A stretch of DNA of 64,000 nucleotides from Streptomyces fructofermentans (lineage in GTDB: Bacteria > Actinomycetota > Actinomycetes > Streptomycetales > Streptomycetaceae). The stretch covers positions 99,532 through 163,531 of the forward strand of contig NZ_BMWD01000022.1 in NCBI RefSeq assembly GCF_014651055.1, in the 5' to 3' direction. Below, in pieces: positions 42,947 through 53,040 of this stretch. The translations under genes and the position numbers were made by a program. Under the pieces are notes generated by a model. It worked only from the letters and a program-made list of their open reading frames with translations, was not told the origin of the DNA and did no database searches. Each line of letters begins with the position of its first letter. The stretch's first letter is position 1.

Positions 42947-45900
42947 CGACCTACGCAGACCCCACCACGACCGCGCTGCTCGAAGCCGGTGCCGTCCTGC
43001 CCGTGGACACCGCCACCGGTGAGGACGCCGACATCCTCACCGTGCGGACGTACACCCATCCCGCGCTGGAGGACCGGCGCGTCGTCCGTCTCGTGCCTGG
43101 CACTCTCGGCGAAGCCGAGGACCTGGCCCTGGAGTTCCTCGACCTGGTGCGCGAGCCGGAGACCCCCGAGGTCGGACGGGTACGCCGCGAGACCCTCGGC
43201 TTCCCGGCCTGGGCCCTGGTCAACGACCCGGCCAACGGCCATCACGCGCTGGCCCTGGTCAAGGACGTCGAACGGCTCGCGCGCCAGGCCAAGTCCCGCC
43301 CCGGCACCGCGAAGGAGGGCTTCGAGGCACTGGGCGAGCGGCTCGGCCGGGCCGTCCCGCACTTCCTGCCCACCTTCTACGAGCAGGCCGCCCGGGTCTT
43401 CCTCCAGCACGAGAACACCACGTACGCCGCCGCCTTCTTCGGCAAGGCGCGCGAGGCCGAGCGGGTGCACGCGCTCTCCGTCGACGAGGAGCGGCAGCGC
43501 GCCGTCTTCCTGGAGTTCGCGTTCGCCGGGGCGCTGACGGTCAAGGCGCTCAAGGAGTATGTGAAGGACCTGGCCCAGCGGCTCGACCCGGCCACGGCCT
43601 GGGCGCAGTTCCGCCAGTTGTCCGTGGAGCGCTGCGCGGCCGGGATGCCTCCTTACGCGTCGCTTCCGCAGGACGCCCGCGGCCTGGTCAGGGCCGCCGG
43701 TCTGGACCGCGTGACGGAGGAGTGCGCCTTCGTCGCCGATCTGCTGGCCTCACCCGCCGCGGTGCGCGCGCCCGCCTCCTTCTGGACCGCCTACCGCGCC
43801 ACCGTCCCCGTCCTCGTCGAGCGGCAACCGGCCGTGCGGGCCCGGCTCCTGGAGATCATGCCCACCGGTCTGGGGCGCGCCGACACGGACGACGAGTTCT
43901 GGCTGACACTGCTCACGGAGAGCGGCGCCGATCGCCTCCTGACCGGCGAGGACGACGACGCGGCGTCGGACGCGATCGCAGCGGACACCGCTCCGGCGGA
44001 CGGCGTGGACAGGGCCGACTGGCTCAGCCGCTGGGCCGCCCACCGCAAGCACGGCGGCACGGTCAGCGGACGATCCCCTCTCACGCTCGGGCTCGTCGAG
44101 CGGATGGCGCCCCGACTGCGCGCCGACGGTCGGCCCGTGGACCTCTTCACGGGGCGCTGGCACGCCGGCGCCGACCTCGACCTGCTCGACCTGTGCGCGG
44201 CGTCGGGCGTCCCCCTCGCGATGCCGGCGGCCGACAAGGACGTACACCTCGCGCTCGACCGCTGGCTCCGCGACAAGAAGCCCGGCGCACGGGACCTGAC
44301 GGCCACCGCCGCCGACCCGCTTCTGCGTCCTCTTCTGCACCGCGCGATCGGTGCGCTGGGCGACGACCGGACACTCCCCGGGATCGTCGATGACCTCGCC
44401 GCCCACCCCGTACTGGGCGACGTGCTGCGCGAGTATCTGGACGACGCGGCCGAGGCGCTCACCTCGTCGACGGGCCTGCCCGCCGCCCGCGCGGCGCTGG
44501 GACGGCTGCGCCCCTTCCGCACGGTGGCGGCCCAGGTCAGCCCGCAGGCCGTCGCGCGCGTCGCGGCGCACGAGATCGCGCCCCTGCTGGGCCGAACCCT
44601 GCGCGCCGGCATCCCCGACGAACTGGGCTGGCCGGCCCTCGACGAGGCGCTGGGCCTCATGGCCACCGAGAAGGGGCACGACCGCGACGACGCCCTGCAG
44701 ATGACCGAGGCCTGGCCCGCGCTGATCCTCTTCCGCGGGAACCGGGCCGTCGTCGTGGGCCCGGACAAGGTGCTCCTCGACCACGACCTGCGGATCCCCG
44801 TCGACCTGGACCGCTGGCAGCGTCCGCACTTCCGCTACACGGACGGGGAACTCCTCGTGATGTGGCGGCACGACAACAAGCAGCACGGCTACTGGTCCGC
44901 CCGGCCCTCCGAGGTGTTCGCCCTGGGGGGCGAGCAACTGCCCCACTGGTACGGCAGCGACCTCGGCGAGCCCTCCATCCCCCTGTCGGGCGGCGGCCGG
45001 GCCACCGGCGGGCGCGCCCTGCACGCCGGTGACACCGTTCTTCCCGCCGGCCGGCCCGTGATCGGTGACGGCACGACGTGCTGGCGGCAGGGCAGGCAGG
45101 GCCGGCAGCAGGTGTGGATGGAGTACGACCCGGTCACCGGCACGCACGGACGCGCGTCCCTGCCCGCGTTCCTGCGGTCGGGCATCCTCGAGGACGCCAC
45201 TCTGCTCCAGCAGCAGTGCGAGGTCATGCCCCTGCAACCCGGCCTGGAGCACAGCCCGTTCGGCACCGACGGCACGGTCCTCGGCCGATGGGTGCGCACG
45301 GAGGGCGCCGGGGCCGAGACCCGGACGACCACCGGCACACCGGACGGACGGACCGTGACCCTGCGGGCCGCCGACAACGGCATGGCGAGGATCCCCCTCG
45401 GAGCCCTCCTGCTGCCAGGAGGCGCCGAACCCGTCGCCGCGCTCGTCAACCGACAGGTCGTGCTGTTCGCCCCTGGCGACACCTCGGCCGCAGGTGAACT
45501 CGGACGGATCTCCCCCGGCCAGCGGGGCGGGGAGTTCGCCGCCGGTTCCCGGTTCGTACCGCCCCTGGCGTTCTGGCACGCGCTGCGCCCCCGCGACGAG
45601 CGGGCGTCCGCCCTGCTGCGCGGACTGACGGACGACCGAACCGCCGACGTCCTGCGGGGCGCCGCCGAGGCCCTGGCCGAGCGCGAGGCGCAGATCGTCC
45701 GGGCCGGCGGCGCGGAGAAGGTCACCGCCGACCCCGCCGACGCCAAGGGCAGGACCGTCGTACCGGCCGCCGACCACTTCGTCCGGCGCGCGGTGTCGGC
45801 GACGCTCACGGACCTCACCGACGAGCGTCTCCTCATCGGTGTGTCGGCCCTGGTCCACGGGACGCTCCGCCTGTCGGAGTCGATCACCGCATTCGTCCGG

Positions 45901-47994
45901 CCGCCGGCTCCGCCGACGCGGCCCGAACGGCGGGCGAACGAGGACATGTTCTCCGACTACAGCCCCCTCCACGGCGAGGACCGCAACCTGCGCGCGGTCA
46001 CCGCGGGTATCGCCGACCTGGGCGGATGGTGGGGAGGCAGCCACCAGTGGAGCACACTGCGCCAGATCCGTTCGGTGAACCACGTCCTGTCCGGGCGGCC
46101 CGCCGAGGGCAAGCCCCTGCCCGAGGCCGCCGGGACGAGGACCTGGGGCGACGGCTGGCGGAGCGACGAGCGGACCGTCCCGGGCATGGGCGTGGTGTGG
46201 CCGTCGATCCTGGGGGTGCTGCGGCCCCTGGCCTACCGGGCGGCGACGCCCGCCATGACGGACGCCGAGCGGGAGGCGCTGCTCCTGCTGCTGGAAGCGG
46301 TCGCCGAAGGTCCGCTGGCCGCACCGGAGGGCGGGCTGCGCCAGATCGTGCTGACCGAACCGCACGAGAACCAGCAGCGTGCCGGTCAGGTGATCCGCCG
46401 GGACGGCCGGACCGTGGTCGTCCTGGCGTGCCAGAGCGTCGACAGCGAGCACAAGCGGGTCAACTGGCTCGCACTCGACCACGACCCGTCCGGCGGGTTC
46501 GGAGCGGTGGCCCACTTCACCCTGAGCCGGGAGAGAGTGGTGCCCCGGTCGTTCGCCGCCGGCGGCCTGGCCGCTGTCACCGGGCTGGTCCGGGACAAGG
46601 GTGCCGCCCCGTGGCGGGCCGAGGCGCCCGCCGCGTTCGCCGCCGCGACCCGCGAGGGTCTGGGTCCCGTCCAGGCCGCGGTGCTGCTCGCCGCACGCCC
46701 GCAGAACCCCGTGCCCGACGTACTCGCCACGATCGGGCTGAAGCCGCGGCAACTGGACCTGGGCAACGGCCGCCTGTCGTCGCTCGACGGGACGGACCGG
46801 ACGGCCCTCATGAGCGCCCTGCTGCCCGAGGACCCGTCCGAGCTGTGGACGACCGGTCCCGACACCGTGGCCGCGGGCCGCGTGTGGGCCGAGCGCCTCG
46901 GCTCCGTGGTCCGGCTGCCCGAGGACCTGGCGGCCGACCTCGCCGGGCTCCCCGCGTCGTCCGCCGAAGCGGTGCTGAACCCGGTGCGTACCCCTTGGAT
47001 CGCCCGCACGACGGTCCAACTGCCGGACAAGGACGGCAACCTCGTGGCGGCCGACCCCTCCGCGCTGCCCGGACGCCACGACCTCGCCGGTGGAGTGGCC
47101 TCCCTGGCCTCACTCGCGTACGCCCTGCCGTACGGGCACCCGCTGCGCGCGCTCCTGCCCGAAGGGCTCGAAGCACTGCGGCGCCGCCTCACCGACCCCG
47201 GACTGCTGCTGGATCTCGACGTCATGTGGACGGACAAGGGCGGCTCGACCGCGGTCGAACTGCGCAAGGCGTACGGTCTCGGCGCCACCGGCGGTGCCGA
47301 CGCGCACGGCCTGACCCCGCTCGGGGAGGCGCTCGTGCTGAGGCCCTGGTACGCCGACCAGGAGACGGTGCTCATCCGGCCCGTTGCCGTCACGGGCACC
47401 GACGACCCCGTCATCGGTCTGTTGGAGGGCCTGGTGGGTCCGCATCGCGACGGGGGCATCCGAGCACTGCGCTCCCTGCTGGGCGGTGAACTCGCCGGCG
47501 CCGTGTCGGCGGGCCTCGCGCCCGAGGGGCCCAGCGGTCACGCCCAGGACCCCACCGTGTCGGTCCCCGCTCTGGTCGCCGAGGTCGCCTCGGCACTCGG
47601 GCTCGGGCAGGACGCGGCGGCGCTCTACCTCCAGTTGCTGGCCCTGCCGGATCCCACGGACCGCAACTGCGCGCGCTGGACCGGCTGGAGGCCCGCACGC
47701 ATGAAGAAGGCCCGCGCCGAACTGGCCGCCACCGACCTGGTCGTGGAGGCCAAGCGGCCACGCGCCGGACGCACCCTGTTCCTGCCCTGCGGCTGGCGCG
47801 ACCTCAAGTCGCCCGCGCTGCCGGTGGAGATCTGGAAGGAGGGCCTGTACCCGGTGAGCGAGCGCACGCGTGCGGTGCCGCTCCTCCCGGTGCCCGACCT
47901 GTTCGCCCGCGCCTGGGACCGTGTCCGGGCCGGCGACGCGCCCGCCTACGAGGAACTCACCACCCGTGCGACCCGCAAGGGCCGCCGCCGATGA
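42943..47994 (+). CDS. Giant (1683-aa) protein of MoxR-VWA module 2
   Basis: The longest gene of the window, soluble and with normal codon use. I do not recognise a known catalytic domain. Seen: an N-terminal helical part with AAAFFGKAREAERVHAL (TPR-like), a beta-rich middle around residues 590-780 with WRHDNKQHGYWSARPSEVF, and a C-terminal winged-helix-like stretch (PTDRNCARWTGWRPARMKKA, then ELAATDLVVEAKRPRAGRTL). Such a size and layout suggest a scaffold or substrate-recognition protein with possible nucleic-acid binding. It is coupled at both ends: ATGA with DUF4132 and ATGA with the 49-aa ORF. Confidence 0.85.
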   Translation: MTTYADPTTTALLEAGAVLPVDTATGEDADILTVRTYTHPALEDRRVVRLVPGTLGEAEDLALEFLDLVREPETPEVGRVRRETLGFPAWALVNDPANGHHALALVKDVERLARQAKSRPGTAKEGFEALGERLGRAVPHFLPTFYEQAARVFLQHENTTYAAAFFGKAREAERVHALSVDEERQRAVFLEFAFAGALTVKALKEYVKDLAQRLDPATAWAQFRQLSVERCAAGMPPYASLPQDARGLVRAAGLDRVTEECAFVADLLASPAAVRAPASFWTAYRATVPVLVERQPAVRARLLEIMPTGLGRADTDDEFWLTLLTESGADRLLTGEDDDAASDAIAADTAPADGVDRADWLSRWAAHRKHGGTVSGRSPLTLGLVERMAPRLRADGRPVDLFTGRWHAGADLDLLDLCAASGVPLAMPAADKDVHLALDRWLRDKKPGARDLTATAADPLLRPLLHRAIGALGDDRTLPGIVDDLAAHPVLGDVLREYLDDAAEALTSSTGLPAARAALGRLRPFRTVAAQVSPQAVARVAAHEIAPLLGRTLRAGIPDELGWPALDEALGLMATEKGHDRDDALQMTEAWPALILFRGNRAVVVGPDKVLLDHDLRIPVDLDRWQRPHFRYTDGELLVMWRHDNKQHGYWSARPSEVFALGGEQLPHWYGSDLGEPSIPLSGGGRATGGRALHAGDTVLPAGRPVIGDGTTCWRQGRQGRQQVWMEYDPVTGTHGRASLPAFLRSGILEDATLLQQQCEVMPLQPGLEHSPFGTDGTVLGRWVRTEGAGAETRTTTGTPDGRTVTLRAADNGMARIPLGALLLPGGAEPVAALVNRQVVLFAPGDTSAAGELGRISPGQRGGEFAAGSRFVPPLAFWHALRPRDERASALLRGLTDDRTADVLRGAAEALAEREAQIVRAGGAEKVTADPADAKGRTVVPAADHFVRRAVSATLTDLTDERLLIGVSALVHGTLRLSESITAFVRPPAPPTRPERRANEDMFSDYSPLHGEDRNLRAVTAGIADLGGWWGGSHQWSTLRQIRSVNHVLSGRPAEGKPLPEAAGTRTWGDGWRSDERTVPGMGVVWPSILGVLRPLAYRAATPAMTDAEREALLLLLEAVAEGPLAAPEGGLRQIVLTEPHENQQRAGQVIRRDGRTVVVLACQSVDSEHKRVNWLALDHDPSGGFGAVAHFTLSRERVVPRSFAAGGLAAVTGLVRDKGAAPWRAEAPAAFAAATREGLGPVQAAVLLAARPQNPVPDVLATIGLKPRQLDLGNGRLSSLDGTDRTALMSALLPEDPSELWTTGPDTVAAGRVWAERLGSVVRLPEDLAADLAGLPASSAEAVLNPVRTPWIARTTVQLPDKDGNLVAADPSALPGRHDLAGGVASLASLAYALPYGHPLRALLPEGLEALRRRLTDPGLLLDLDVMWTDKGGSTAVELRKAYGLGATGGADAHGLTPLGEALVLRPWYADQETVLIRPVAVTGTDDPVIGLLEGLVGPHRDGGIRALRSLLGGELAGAVSAGLAPEGPSGHAQDPTVSVPALVAEVASALGLGQDAAALYLQLLALPDPTDRNCARWTGWRPARMKKARAELAATDLVVEAKRPRAGRTLFLPCGWRDLKSPALPVEIWKEGLYPVSERTRAVPLLPVPDLFARAWDRVRAGDAPAYEELTTRATRKGRRR

Positions 47995-48140
47995 GCATCG
48001 ACCGAGCCGCCCTGCCCAGCACCGCCGCCCGGCGCCCCCTTGCCACTCCGGCCACTCCGGCTTGTGCCGGGGTGGCGCCGGCAGGCACGGACGAATCCAT
48101 GACGACCACCTCCCGACCCGACCGGACGGACCACCGATGA
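47991..48140 (+). CDS. Candidate 49-aa protein linking two genes of module 2
   Basis: This short ORF starts at an ATG overlapping the stop of the 1683-aa gene (ATGA) and stops at a TGA overlapping the ATG of the MoxR gene (ATGA). It fills the 142-bp gap exactly. The peptide begins MSIDRAALPSTAARR, has the repeat ATPATPA and contains one Cys; most codons end in G or C. It may be a real small protein or only a translational bridge that couples the two large genes. Confidence 0.4.
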   Translation: MSIDRAALPSTAARRPLATPATPACAGVAPAGTDESMTTTSRPDRTDHR

Positions 48141-49306
48141 CCACCGCCCTGGCCCCCGACACGGCACGCCAGATCACCCCGCCCGAGGACCGGCACGCCG
48201 CCGAACTCGCCTTCCTCGCCGCGTACGACGACGGTCCGCGGCCGCCCGCGTGGCGGCTGACCCCACGCGCCGTCGTGACCTTCGTGATGGGCAGCGACGG
48301 CCGGGCGCTGCGGCTGCCCGACGACGCCGACGCGCCCGAGGGAGTGCCCCGGCGCCTCGTCGTCGAGGGCAAGTTCGTCGGCGACCGGGCCCTGGTCGAG
48401 CGCTGTGTGATCACCCTCGCCGGAGAGCGCGGACTGCTGCTCGTCGGCGAGCCCGGCACCGCCAAGTCCATGCTGTCCGAACTGCTCTCGGCGGCCGTCT
48501 GCGGCACCAGCGAACTCGTCGTCCAGGGCACCGCGGGCACGACCGAGGACCAGCTCAAGTACGGCTGGAACTACGCCCTGCTGCTCGCCCAGGGGCCCAG
48601 CCGGCAGGCCCTCGTCCCCTCCCCCGTCCTCACCGCCATGACCCGCGGAGCCGTCGCGCGCGTCGAGGAGGTCACCCGCTGCCTGCCCGAAGTGCAGGAC
48701 GCCCTGGTGTCGTTGCTCTCCGAGCGGCGCATCGCCGTGCCCGAACTCTCCGGCACCGAGGACGCCCTGGCCCACGCGGCACCCGGCTTCTGCCTCATCG
48801 CGACGGCCAACCTGCGCGACAAGGGCGTCTCGGAGATGTCGGCCGCGCTCAAGCGCCGGTTCAACTTCGAGACCGTCGGCCCCATTTCGGACCTGGACGC
48901 CGAGACGGCTCTCGTACGCAGTCAGGCACGGGCATCCGTCGAGCGCGCCGGAGCACCGTTCAAGGTCGACGACGCGGTGCTGGAGGCGCTCGTGACCGCG
49001 TTCCGCGACCTGCGGGAGGGCCGGTCCGCCGAGGGCTGGGAGGTCGAGCGTCCCTCCACGGTGATGAGCACCGCGGAAGCCGTGTCCGTGACGGGCGCGC
49101 TGGGGCTCGCCGCCGCCTACTTCCCGGGCGACCGCGATGTCCTCGGGCTGCTGCCCGGCCATCTCCTCGGTGTGGTCCGCAAGGACGACCCCGCCGACGC
49201 GGCCCGGCTGCGCGGCTACTGGGACGGTCCCGTCAGACGCCGCGCCGAACAGGGCTCCGCCACCTGGCGCACCCTGTGGGACCTGCGCACCGTGCTGGAG
49301 GACTGA
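48137..49306 (+). CDS. MoxR-family AAA+ ATPase (YehL type, module 2)
   Basis: A 389-aa AAA+ ATPase. Walker A GEPGTAKS is at residues 104-111; the motif has Ser in place of the usual Thr. At the Walker B position the sequence is AVARVEEV, with Glu-Glu where most MoxR proteins have Asp-Glu. Sensor 1 is FCLIATANL; LKRRFNFETV follows. The nearest well-known relative is E. coli YehL. It should drive the DUF5682-VWA partner downstream. The start overlaps the 49-aa ORF. Confidence 0.9.
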   Translation: MTTALAPDTARQITPPEDRHAAELAFLAAYDDGPRPPAWRLTPRAVVTFVMGSDGRALRLPDDADAPEGVPRRLVVEGKFVGDRALVERCVITLAGERGLLLVGEPGTAKSMLSELLSAAVCGTSELVVQGTAGTTEDQLKYGWNYALLLAQGPSRQALVPSPVLTAMTRGAVARVEEVTRCLPEVQDALVSLLSERRIAVPELSGTEDALAHAAPGFCLIATANLRDKGVSEMSAALKRRFNFETVGPISDLDAETALVRSQARASVERAGAPFKVDDAVLEALVTAFRDLREGRSAEGWEVERPSTVMSTAEAVSVTGALGLAAAYFPGDRDVLGLLPGHLLGVVRKDDPADAARLRGYWDGPVRRRAEQGSATWRTLWDLRTVLED

Positions 49307-49311
49307 CCGCC

Positions 49312-52300
49312 GTGCCCCTCTCCCCCGACGATGCCGTCGCGGCCCTCACCGGCCCGACGGCGCCCTTCCTCATCGGCGTACGGCACCACTCGCCCTCGCT
49401 GGCCGCGGCCGTGCCCGCGCTGCTGGACGAGGCCGAGCCGGACGTGCTGCTCGTCGAACTCCCCGGTGAGATGCAGGAATGGCTGCCCTGGCTCGGCCAC
49501 GAGGAGACCCGGGCCCCGGTCGCCCTCGCCGCCGCCCCCCGCGACGGGGCCGGCGGCCAAGGCCCGGCCTTCTATCCCTTCGCCGACTTCTCGCCCGAAC
49601 TCGCCGCCGCGCGCTGGGCGGCGCGGCGCGGTGTGCCGGTCTTCGCATGCGACCTGCCGCTCGCGGACCGCGCCTGGAGCGGCGGACGGCACACCCCCGG
49701 CCCGCCGGACCACGGCACAGGGCGCACCCCGGACGCGACGGACGGCGCTGACGACACGGACGCCACGGACGACACGAACGCCAGGAGCAGGCACGACCGG
49801 AGCAAGCACGCCGGCGACACCGGCGGGGACACACGCGGCGGGGACTCGCACGACGGCGACGCGCGCGCCGTCGCGGGCCTGGCCGACGCGCTACGGGCCC
49901 GGCTCACGGGGCGGGCCGGTGACGACCTGTGGGACCGTCTCGTCGAGGCCGCCGCCCCGGGATCGTCCCCCGAGGCACTGCGGCGCGCGGCCCTGCTGAC
50001 GGGCTGGGCACTGCGCGAGGAGGCCATCGCCTCGGGAGGCGTGCCCGAACTGGACCTGCGGCGCGAGGAATGCATGCGTGCCCGGCTCGCCTCAGCCACG
50101 GCGAACGGCGAACGCGCCGCGATGGTCGTCGGCGCCTTCCACGCCCCGGCGCTCACGTCACCGGACCCGGGGGACCACACCCTGCCGCAGCCCGCGCCCG
50201 GGGCCACGGTGGCGCAGGCTCCGGAGTGGACGACCTCGCTCATCCCGTACACGTACGCGCTCCTCGACGAGCGCTCCGGTTACCCGGCGGGCATCCGGGA
50301 CCCGGAGTGGCAGCATCTCGTGCTGAACGCGGCAGGCGATCCGGCCGCACTGGAGGACGCACTCACCCGCGCCGCCGTCCAGGTGTGCGCCGAGCTGCGT
50401 GCCCTCGGTCACCCGTCCGGCCCTGCCGACGCCCGGGAGATCAGCCGCCTCGCGGGAGACCTCTCCCGGCTGCGCGGACTGCCGGCGGCGGGCCGGGGCG
50501 AGTTGGTCGAAGCGGTGCAGACTGTCCTCACCCAGGGCGAGCCGTACGGGCGCGGCCGGGCGGTCGCCCGGGCGATGGAACGGGTCCTCGTCGGAACTCG
50601 GTCCGGCCGCCCCGCACCCGCGGCCCCGCGCAGCGGGCTCGGACCGGCGGTCGAGGAGGAGTTGGCGGCCCTCGGGCTGCCGGGGCCCGACAGCCGGGGC
50701 TCCGACGCCGCGCGGGAGCTGCGGCTGGATCCGCTGCGCTCCGACCTCGACCGCCGCCGTGAACTCCTGCTGCAGCGCCTGAGGGTGTGCGGTGTGCCGT
50801 ACGCGGAGTCCAAGGAGGTCGTGGGCGCGGGCGGCGCCGAGGCCCTGACCTCGCGTTGGCAGACGCGCTGGACACCGGCCACCGCCGCGATGCTGGGTGC
50901 CGCGGGCGTCCGGGGGGTCACCGCCGCCCAGGCCGCCGAGGGACTCCTGCGCGAGCGCCGCCGCACCGAGCTGGACGAGGGCGGACCCACGGCCGCGCAG
51001 ACCCTGGACGGTCTGCGACAGGCTGCGGAGTGCGGTCTGCCCACGCTCGCCGACGAACGCCTCACCGATGTCCGCGACGTGCTGCCGCACTCCGCCACGC
51101 TGCCGGAGCTGCTGGCCGCGCTGGCACTGCTGGACCGGCTCCGGGCGGGTCACATAGCCGGCCTCGAGGTCGACGGTGAACGCGCCACCGCGGCGGCGGA
51201 CGTCACCGAACTGCTCACCGCGGCAGCCGTACGGCAGGTCGACGGTCTCACAGGCTCCGAGGATCCCGCCGACGCGCACGCCCTGCTCGAACTCGCCCAC
51301 CGCGCCGACCTCCTGGGCGGCATCCGGCTCACCGACGCCCTCTCCAGGCTGGCCGCTGACGGCTCGCCGCTGATGCGCGGGGCCGCCGGGGCCGTGCGCG
51401 TCCTCCTCGGCCAGGAGGAGCCCCACGCCCTCGGCGACCGCGTCGCGTCGTGGGTCGACTCGGCCACCACTCCCGAGACCCGGTCCACACTCACCGACCG
51501 GCTCACCGGCCTGCTCACCGCCGCCGGCCCGCTCCTCGAGGCGGCGGCGGCCGCACTGGATCCGCTGCTCGACCGGGTGAGCGCGATGCCCGACCAGCAC
51601 TTCCTGGAGCGGCTGCCCGCGCTGCGGGGCGGCTTCGACACTCTCAGCCCGGCGGCGCGCGAGAGGCTCCTCGCGATCGTCGAGGAACGCCTCGCCGTCA
51701 CCCGCCTGACCGACACGGGCGGTATCGACCCCGTCGCGCTCGCCACCTGGACCCGTGCGGACCTCGCGGCCCGCGCGTCCCTGCGGTCCCTCGGGCTGCT
51801 GCCCGCGCGCCGCGAGGACGACGGGCGCGCCGGACACACCCCGGCCGCGGGCGGAACGTCCGAGCCCCGGGAGGCTGCGGCTCCCCTGGCGGACGAGCAA
51901 GCCGCGGCCCCGCCCTCCGAGGACCAAGTCCTCGCTCCCGCCGACCGCTGGCGGCTCGTGCTCGGCCGTCGTGCGGAGCAACTGCCGCGTTCGGCGTCGG
52001 CGTTGGCGACGGCCCTGGACGAGCTGTACGGCAGCGGACGCGGCGAGGGCAGCAGGGGCGACCTCCAGGGACCCGGCGGTCGCGGCTCGGGCGGGCGCGA
52101 AGCGCCGTATCCCGGTGTACGCGAGTGGTCCGAGGAACTGGCCGCGCTGTTCGGACCGGGCATCCGCGAGGAGGTGCTGGCGGCAGCCGCCACAGCGGGC
52201 CGCAAGGACGTGCTCGCCGAGCTCGATCCCGACCGCGTACGCCCCTCCGTCGACCTGCTGCGCACAGTGCTGCGGCACGCGGGCGGACTGCCCGAGGCAC

Positions 52301-53040
52301 GGCTGGCCGCCCTGCGGCCGCTGGTCCGCCGCCTGGTCGACGCACTGACGCGGGAACTGTCCACGCGCCTGCGCCCCGCGCTGCACGGTACGACCCTCCC
52401 GCGGCCCAGCAGACGCCCTGGCGGTGGTCTCGATCTGCCCCGTACCCTGCGCGCCAACCTCGCGACGGCACGCCGCGGCCCCGACGGCACCGTCCAGGTC
52501 GTGCCGGAGCACCCCGTCTTCCGTTCGCGCGCCAAACGCGCCGCCGACTGGCGCCTGATCCTGGTCACCGACGTGTCGGGCTCCATGGAGGCCTCCACCG
52601 TCTGGGCCGCCCTGACGGCTTCCGTCCTGGCCGGCGTGCCGACCCTGTCCACGCACTTCCTGGCCTTCTCCACAGAGGTCATGGACCTCACCGGGCACGT
52701 CGACGACCCGCTGTCGCTGCTCCTGGAGGTCCAGGTGGGCGGCGGCACCCACATCGCCGCGGGCCTGCGCCACGCCCGCGAGCTCGTCACCGTGCCGTCC
52801 CGCACGCTCGTCGTCGTCGTGAGCGACTTCGAGGAGGGCTACCCCCTCGGCGGTCTGCTCGCCGAGGTCCGGGCACTGGTCGGGGCGGGCTGTCACGTCC
52901 TGGGCTGCGCGAGCCTCGACGACACCGGTCGTCCCCGGTACTCGACGGGTGTCGCCGGCCAACTCGTCGCCGCGGGCATGCCCGTCGCCGCCCTCAGTCC
53001 ACTCGAACTCGCCCGCTGGGTAGGGGAGAAAGTCTCATGA
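49312..53040 (+). CDS. DUF5682-VWA fusion (YehM+YehP type, module 2)
   Basis: A 1242-aa protein that joins two functions found as separate genes (yehM, yehP) in E. coli. The first 830 residues match the DUF5682 pattern, starting FLIGVRHHSPSLAAAVPALL and LLVELPGEMQEWLPWLG; this part has an Asp/Thr/Ala-rich linker near residues 145-185. The last 200 residues are a VWA domain with DVSGS (residues 1087-1091) and the GGGTH threonine site. The GTG at 49312 follows the MoxR stop by 5 nt. Together with the ATPase it should form a remodelling or target-activating complex. Confidence 0.88.
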   Translation: MPLSPDDAVAALTGPTAPFLIGVRHHSPSLAAAVPALLDEAEPDVLLVELPGEMQEWLPWLGHEETRAPVALAAAPRDGAGGQGPAFYPFADFSPELAAARWAARRGVPVFACDLPLADRAWSGGRHTPGPPDHGTGRTPDATDGADDTDATDDTNARSRHDRSKHAGDTGGDTRGGDSHDGDARAVAGLADALRARLTGRAGDDLWDRLVEAAAPGSSPEALRRAALLTGWALREEAIASGGVPELDLRREECMRARLASATANGERAAMVVGAFHAPALTSPDPGDHTLPQPAPGATVAQAPEWTTSLIPYTYALLDERSGYPAGIRDPEWQHLVLNAAGDPAALEDALTRAAVQVCAELRALGHPSGPADAREISRLAGDLSRLRGLPAAGRGELVEAVQTVLTQGEPYGRGRAVARAMERVLVGTRSGRPAPAAPRSGLGPAVEEELAALGLPGPDSRGSDAARELRLDPLRSDLDRRRELLLQRLRVCGVPYAESKEVVGAGGAEALTSRWQTRWTPATAAMLGAAGVRGVTAAQAAEGLLRERRRTELDEGGPTAAQTLDGLRQAAECGLPTLADERLTDVRDVLPHSATLPELLAALALLDRLRAGHIAGLEVDGERATAAADVTELLTAAAVRQVDGLTGSEDPADAHALLELAHRADLLGGIRLTDALSRLAADGSPLMRGAAGAVRVLLGQEEPHALGDRVASWVDSATTPETRSTLTDRLTGLLTAAGPLLEAAAAALDPLLDRVSAMPDQHFLERLPALRGGFDTLSPAARERLLAIVEERLAVTRLTDTGGIDPVALATWTRADLAARASLRSLGLLPARREDDGRAGHTPAAGGTSEPREAAAPLADEQAAAPPSEDQVLAPADRWRLVLGRRAEQLPRSASALATALDELYGSGRGEGSRGDLQGPGGRGSGGREAPYPGVREWSEELAALFGPGIREEVLAAAATAGRKDVLAELDPDRVRPSVDLLRTVLRHAGGLPEARLAALRPLVRRLVDALTRELSTRLRPALHGTTLPRPSRRPGGGLDLPRTLRANLATARRGPDGTVQVVPEHPVFRSRAKRAADWRLILVTDVSGSMEASTVWAALTASVLAGVPTLSTHFLAFSTEVMDLTGHVDDPLSLLLEVQVGGGTHIAAGLRHARELVTVPSRTLVVVVSDFEEGYPLGGLLAEVRALVGAGCHVLGCASLDDTGRPRYSTGVAGQLVAAGMPVAALSPLELARWVGEKVS

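Noticed and set aside
43750..47079. A 1109-codon minus-strand ORF opposite the 1683-aa gene
   Set aside because: It has the Gly/Arg/Val-rich composition of an antisense shadow; the plus-strand gene has the correct codon bias and coupled junctions.
50158..52962. A 934-codon minus-strand ORF opposite the DUF5682-VWA gene
   Set aside because: Antisense shadow; the plus strand shows the VWA motif and ATGA coupling.
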